Below, piece by piece: positions 6,443 to 8,619 of a stretch of DNA of 8,619 bases. Source of the DNA: Oscillospiraceae bacterium (GTDB lineage Bacteria > Bacillota > Clostridia > Oscillospirales > Ruminococcaceae); NCBI GenBank assembly GCA_018110855.1, contig JAGBFZ010000129.1, positions 1 to 8,619 on the forward strand, given 5' to 3'. A program made the translations under genes and the position numbers. Under the pieces are notes generated by a model. The model worked only from the letters and a program-made list of their open reading frames with translations, ran no database searches and was not told the origin of the DNA. Position 1 is the first letter of the stretch, and each line of letters opens with the position of its first letter.

Positions 6443-6459
6443 CTTTGGGAAATACACAA
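6431..6459 (-). promoter_or_regulatory. Extended -10 promoter for nusB operon
   Basis: On the minus strand, TTGTGT at 6454-6459 (-35, three of six consensus bases) is followed after exactly 17 bases by TATAAT at 6431-6436, a perfect -10 box preceded by TGA (the TGn extended -10 motif). The predicted transcript start is near 6424, giving a leader of about 130 bases. The -35 box begins directly after the spoIIIAH TAG, so there is no space for a terminator between the sporulation gene and this promoter. It should let housekeeping sigma A transcribe nusB and the genes behind it independently of spoIIIA. Confidence 0.75.
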
Positions 6460-7044
6460 CTACTTAACCTCAAAAATTCTAATATTTTCTGCAGGAATTG
6501 TCACCTCTGTTAACAAAATATCCTTGATTTGTGCTGCTTCATCTGCGGCAAGCCCCTCCGAGCGGACAACAATGCTCGCCGTCTCACCATCCAGATACAC
6601 AACACAGTCCTCAAAGCCCTGTGCCTTGATAAGAGATTCGATCTTGCTTTCGCTTTCGGAAAGCTGGGAAAGATTAACAGCCTCCATGGTATATGCCGCA
6701 TTTTCCTCCTCGGTAAGATCGCCGCCGTTAAGGATAGCGGCAAGTGTCTGAACCGCATCATCACGGGATGTCATTCTCGACAGCCTTGCCTGAGCAAAAT
6801 AATCGGATGAATCCACCTCAGCGGAAACCTCCTTTATTTCCTCACCGCTGTCCGAATTGACAAACGCCGCATCGCCGTAATTTACCCGTGTACTTTCGGC
6901 AGCCTGCTTCACCTCTGCGTCTGCGGCGATCTCATCACCCACCTCCGAGAACACATAATTCATGTACACTGCAATTCCAAGCACAAGTGTGAGACCTGCA
7001 AGGATTATCTGCTTTTTGCCTATGATAAGATTTGGTTTGCGCAT
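6460..7044 (-). CDS. spoIIIAH: Stage III sporulation protein AH
   Basis: Mother-cell membrane protein whose extracellular domain binds forespore SpoIIQ across the intermembrane space, forming part of the SpoIIIA-Q channel. The short basic N-terminus RKPNLIIGKKQ precedes a membrane segment at about 13-32 (IILAGLTLVLGIAVYMNYVF). An acidic, low-complexity linker at about 33-80 follows, then the conserved ring-building (YscJ/FliF-like) domain: DYFAQARLSRMTSRDDAVQT at 81-100, SESKIESLIKAQGFEDCVVYL near 131-151, and IVVRSEGL at 158-165. The 194 residues compare with 218 in B. subtilis. I chose ATG 7044 because GGAGGA at 7052-7057 lies 7 bases upstream; the longer start at 7059 would overlap that site. 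spoIIIAG ends 26 bases upstream. It is the last gene of the spoIIIA block. Confidence 0.94.
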   Translation of the reverse strand: MRKPNLIIGKKQIILAGLTLVLGIAVYMNYVFSEVGDEIAADAEVKQAAESTRVNYGDAAFVNSDSGEEIKEVSAEVDSSDYFAQARLSRMTSRDDAVQTLAAILNGGDLTEEENAAYTMEAVNLSQLSESESKIESLIKAQGFEDCVVYLDGETASIVVRSEGLAADEAAQIKDILLTEVTIPAENIRIFEVK

Positions 7045-7051
7045 AAATGAT

Positions 7052-7057
7052 TCCTCC
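7052..7057 (-). promoter_or_regulatory. Ribosome binding site deciding the spoIIIAH start
   Basis: GGAGGA on the minus strand, 7 bases before the ATG at 7044. It overlaps the alternative ATG at 7057-7059, so that upstream codon is unlikely to be the start. Confidence 0.8.
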
Positions 7058-7070
7058 ATTTTATAAAAAT

Positions 7071-7592
7071 TTATTCCATAGCGGTTACATAAATTCTGCT
7101 TGAGGGTATTCCGAGAACCGCTGTTACAGTGCGGTAAATCTCTTCCTTAACTCTGTCTGACCTTCCTCCCTCGCAAACTGCCGCAACCCCCGTTATGACA
7201 GGGGTATTGACCTTTCTGACCAGCGCCTCCTCTCCGTTTTCAGTCCTGACTGTAACGTATTCGCTCTGAATTTTGTCGCCGCTTACGTTTTCAGCCTGTG
7301 CATATATGTACTCCTCTGTGGAGCTGACCGTTATCATCACTTCAACCGCTCCCACCCCGTCTATGGCGGACAGTATCTCCTCCAGCCTTTGCTCCGTGTT
7401 ATTACAATAGTCTGTCCACACACTTTCCTCGGCTGTCGAAGCGGGTATTTCCGTTTGATTTTCATCTTCTTTTCCTCCGCTGAGTAGTATCATGACCATT
7501 CCCGCAATTCCGAGAGCGGCAGCGGCAGTCATTGCTTTTTTGCTTTTGGTGAGCTTATAGTAGATATCCCGAAGCCTGTTAATTATCTGCAT
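7071..7592 (-). CDS. spoIIIAG: Stage III sporulation protein AG
   Basis: Mother-cell membrane protein that forms a large ring in the intermembrane space of the SpoIIIA-Q complex. The short cytoplasmic N-terminus (INRLRDIYYKLTKSKK) is followed by one membrane segment at about 20-38. A polar linker comes next, then the ring-building domain: EQRLEEILSAIDGVGAVEVM at 67-86, ITGVAAVCEGG at 133-143 and IYRTVTAVLGIPSSRIYV at 152-169. The 173 residues are clearly fewer than the 229 of B. subtilis, which carries an inserted beta-triangle inside the domain; here the corresponding stretch, about 93-130, is short. GAGGAG at 7600-7605 lies 7 bases before ATG 7592 but only 1 before ATG 7598, so I take 7592. 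The start overlaps the end of spoIIIAF by 14 bases. Confidence 0.92.
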   Translation of the reverse strand: MQIINRLRDIYYKLTKSKKAMTAAAALGIAGMVMILLSGGKEDENQTEIPASTAEESVWTDYCNNTEQRLEEILSAIDGVGAVEVMITVSSTEEYIYAQAENVSGDKIQSEYVTVRTENGEEALVRKVNTPVITGVAAVCEGGRSDRVKEEIYRTVTAVLGIPSSRIYVTAME

Positions 7593-8064
7593 TGTCATTC
7601 TCCTCTGCTTTTACGGTTATAAGCGATTTTTCCACCCCCAGTATATCCGCCGCCGTTTCTGCAGCTGCATCCGAAAGGGAGCTGTCCATAAGAATAATTT
7701 CCGCTCTGGTAATAGATATGCTGTCATCCGAGGAATTATTTATATCTACGGAAATTTTTATTGGAAATATCCCCCTGTCCGCAAGAGCCTTTCCCAGATT
7801 CTCGCTAATATTGGAGCTTATCATATCATCAAGATGATTATCGAATATGTATGACTTATCCTCGGGAGCTGTACCGCTTATATTTTCAAATTCAACGGTA
7901 AAATCCTTCTTTGCAAAGGGAGCGATCACCACAGCTATCATTATAAGAGAAAAGATAATATTCATCTGCCTTGAAAGCTTTTCCGAAGGATTCATTCCGT
8001 TTATCACCGAGAAAATTATCCCAAGCAGACAGGCAGAAGCTGCCGCTGAACAAAGCATATCCAT
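7579..8064 (-). CDS. spoIIIAF: Stage III sporulation protein AF
   Basis: Small membrane component of the SpoIIIA complex. Two hydrophobic segments, about 5-22 and 34-52 (ending VVIAPF), form the expected N-terminal hairpin. A soluble domain of about 100 residues follows, with FPIKISVDIN near 100-109 and ISITRAEIIL near 116-125. The 161 residues are fewer than the 206 of B. subtilis, and sequence conservation in this family is low; position between AE and AG is the main support. An in-frame ATG at 8085 would add seven residues, but it has no ribosome binding site and lies inside spoIIIAE. TAGGAG at 8075-8080, formed by the spoIIIAE stop codon, lies 10 bases before ATG 8064. The 3' end overlaps spoIIIAG by 14 bases. 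Confidence 0.87.
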   Translation of the reverse strand: MDMLCSAAASACLLGIIFSVINGMNPSEKLSRQMNIIFSLIMIAVVIAPFAKKDFTVEFENISGTAPEDKSYIFDNHLDDMISSNISENLGKALADRGIFPIKISVDINNSSDDSISITRAEIILMDSSLSDAAAETAADILGVEKSLITVKAEENDNADN

Positions 8065-8077
8065 ATCTTTCACGCTC

Positions 8078-8619
8078 CTATGCATTTACAGTCCCAAGCC
8101 CCGCCGCCATCAGGATAACGGTGGATATAACAAACATCACCCCGAAGCAGGCAAGCACCGCAAGGCACAGGGATAAAACCGAAGCAGCACCCCTGAAAAA
8201 CGTTCCAAGCTCCTTTATGCCGAACATTTCCGCCGCCGCCTCCCCCGCAGTCATGGCAAGATAGAGGCACGCTGTTTCAAGTATCGGCGGCAGGAGGGTA
8301 ATGCATACAGCAATTATCCCGAAAGCGCCTGCTGCACCCCTAAGAAGTCCCAGTCCCGACCGCATGGTGGAATATGCGTCCGCCACCGCACTGCCCACAA
8401 CGGGAACAAAGTTTGATACCACAAATTTTGCAGCCTTCACACCCAGAGTGTCCGCAGAAGCGCCCACAATGGACTGAATTGACAAAAGCCCCGTAAATAT
8501 AGTCATTCCAAAGCCCATAAGAAGTGCGGTGAGCTTCTTCATAAGACCCGTTACCGATGACAGGCTGAAGGACGGATTTACGGCGTCAATGATATTCATA
8601 GCCATGCACAGGGACAATA
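8078..8619 (-). CDS. spoIIIAE: Stage III sporulation protein AE (C-terminal part, cut by window edge)
   Basis: The reading frame is open to the right edge and has no credible start. The TTG at 8617 is internal, since full SpoIIIAE is about 400 residues and this is the last 180 codons. It is a polytopic membrane protein with the well-conserved family stretch TIFTGLLSIQSIVGASADTL, followed by KAAKFVVSNFVPVVGSAVADA. Further hydrophobic segments run from FGIIAVCITLLPPILETACLYLA and through the C-terminal LSLCLAVLACFGVMFVIST. SpoIIIAE is the predicted multi-pass, transport-like component of the SpoIIIA-Q complex in the mother-cell membrane engulfing the forespore. spoIIIAF starts 13 bases after its stop. 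Upstream genes spoIIIAA-AD and the sporulation promoter are expected beyond the window. Confidence 0.95.
   Translation of the reverse strand, partial: LSLCMAMNIIDAVNPSFSLSSVTGLMKKLTALLMGFGMTIFTGLLSIQSIVGASADTLGVKAAKFVVSNFVPVVGSAVADAYSTMRSGLGLLRGAAGAFGIIAVCITLLPPILETACLYLAMTAGEAAAEMFGIKELGTFFRGAASVLSLCLAVLACFGVMFVISTVILMAAGLGTVNA

Noticed and set aside
8078..8617. TTG at 8617 as a genuine start codon for a 179-residue protein
   Set aside because: The frame continues to the window edge and the sequence is clearly the C-terminal half of SpoIIIAE.
1..8619. CRISPR array, tRNA, rRNA, insertion sequence, toxin-antitoxin or defence genes
   Set aside because: Reading both strands I found no regularly spaced repeats, no tRNA-like arms, no transposase motifs and no defence-type domains. 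Genes fill almost all of the window.

Overview
The window is an ordinary chromosomal segment of an endospore-forming member of the class Clostridia, most likely a Ruminococcus/Oscillospirales-type gut Firmicute. The evidence is the tail of the spoIIIA sporulation operon, strong GGAGG-type ribosome binding sites, and the conserved Firmicute gene order spoIIIA - nusB - xseA - xseB - ispA - dxs - tlyA. The genus is inference. All recognised genes lie on the minus strand, so transcription runs from the right edge to the left edge. I see no mobile elements with genes, CRISPR array, tRNA or rRNA.

Right block (about 8619 down to 6460): the 3' end of spoIIIAE, then spoIIIAF, spoIIIAG and spoIIIAH, tightly packed. 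These encode parts of the SpoIIIA-SpoIIQ channel (feeding tube) between mother cell and forespore. Their promoter lies outside the window.

Junction (6459 to 6296): the only sizeable intergenic stretch, 164 bases. It holds a good extended -10 promoter that begins directly after the spoIIIAH stop codon. A roughly 130-nt 5' leader follows, able to fold into a three-way junction, and then nusB. This is the least explained DNA in the window.

Left block (6295 to 1): a compact housekeeping operon with gaps of 21 bases or less or with short stop/start overlaps. In order: nusB (transcription antitermination), a divergent TsaD/Kae1-family paralogue of unknown role, xseA and xseB (exonuclease VII), ispA (farnesyl diphosphate synthase), a divergent-PAP2 (YuiD/DUF212) membrane protein, dxs (first step of the MEP isoprenoid pathway) and the start of tlyA (S4-domain RNA methyltransferase, truncated by the window edge). 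Compared with the Bacillus subtilis arrangement as I remember it, accB, accC and yqhY (Asp23) are absent between spoIIIAH and nusB. The TsaD-like gene sits in the slot of folD, and the PAP2-like gene is inserted between ispA and dxs.

I do not see a clear new multi-gene system. The items most worth checking are the structured nusB leader, the TsaD-like paralogue that lacks several family motifs, and the PAP2-like gene inside the isoprenoid pair. Several start codons were moved from the longest possible reading frame because ribosome binding sites favour an internal ATG; the reasons are given in each entry.
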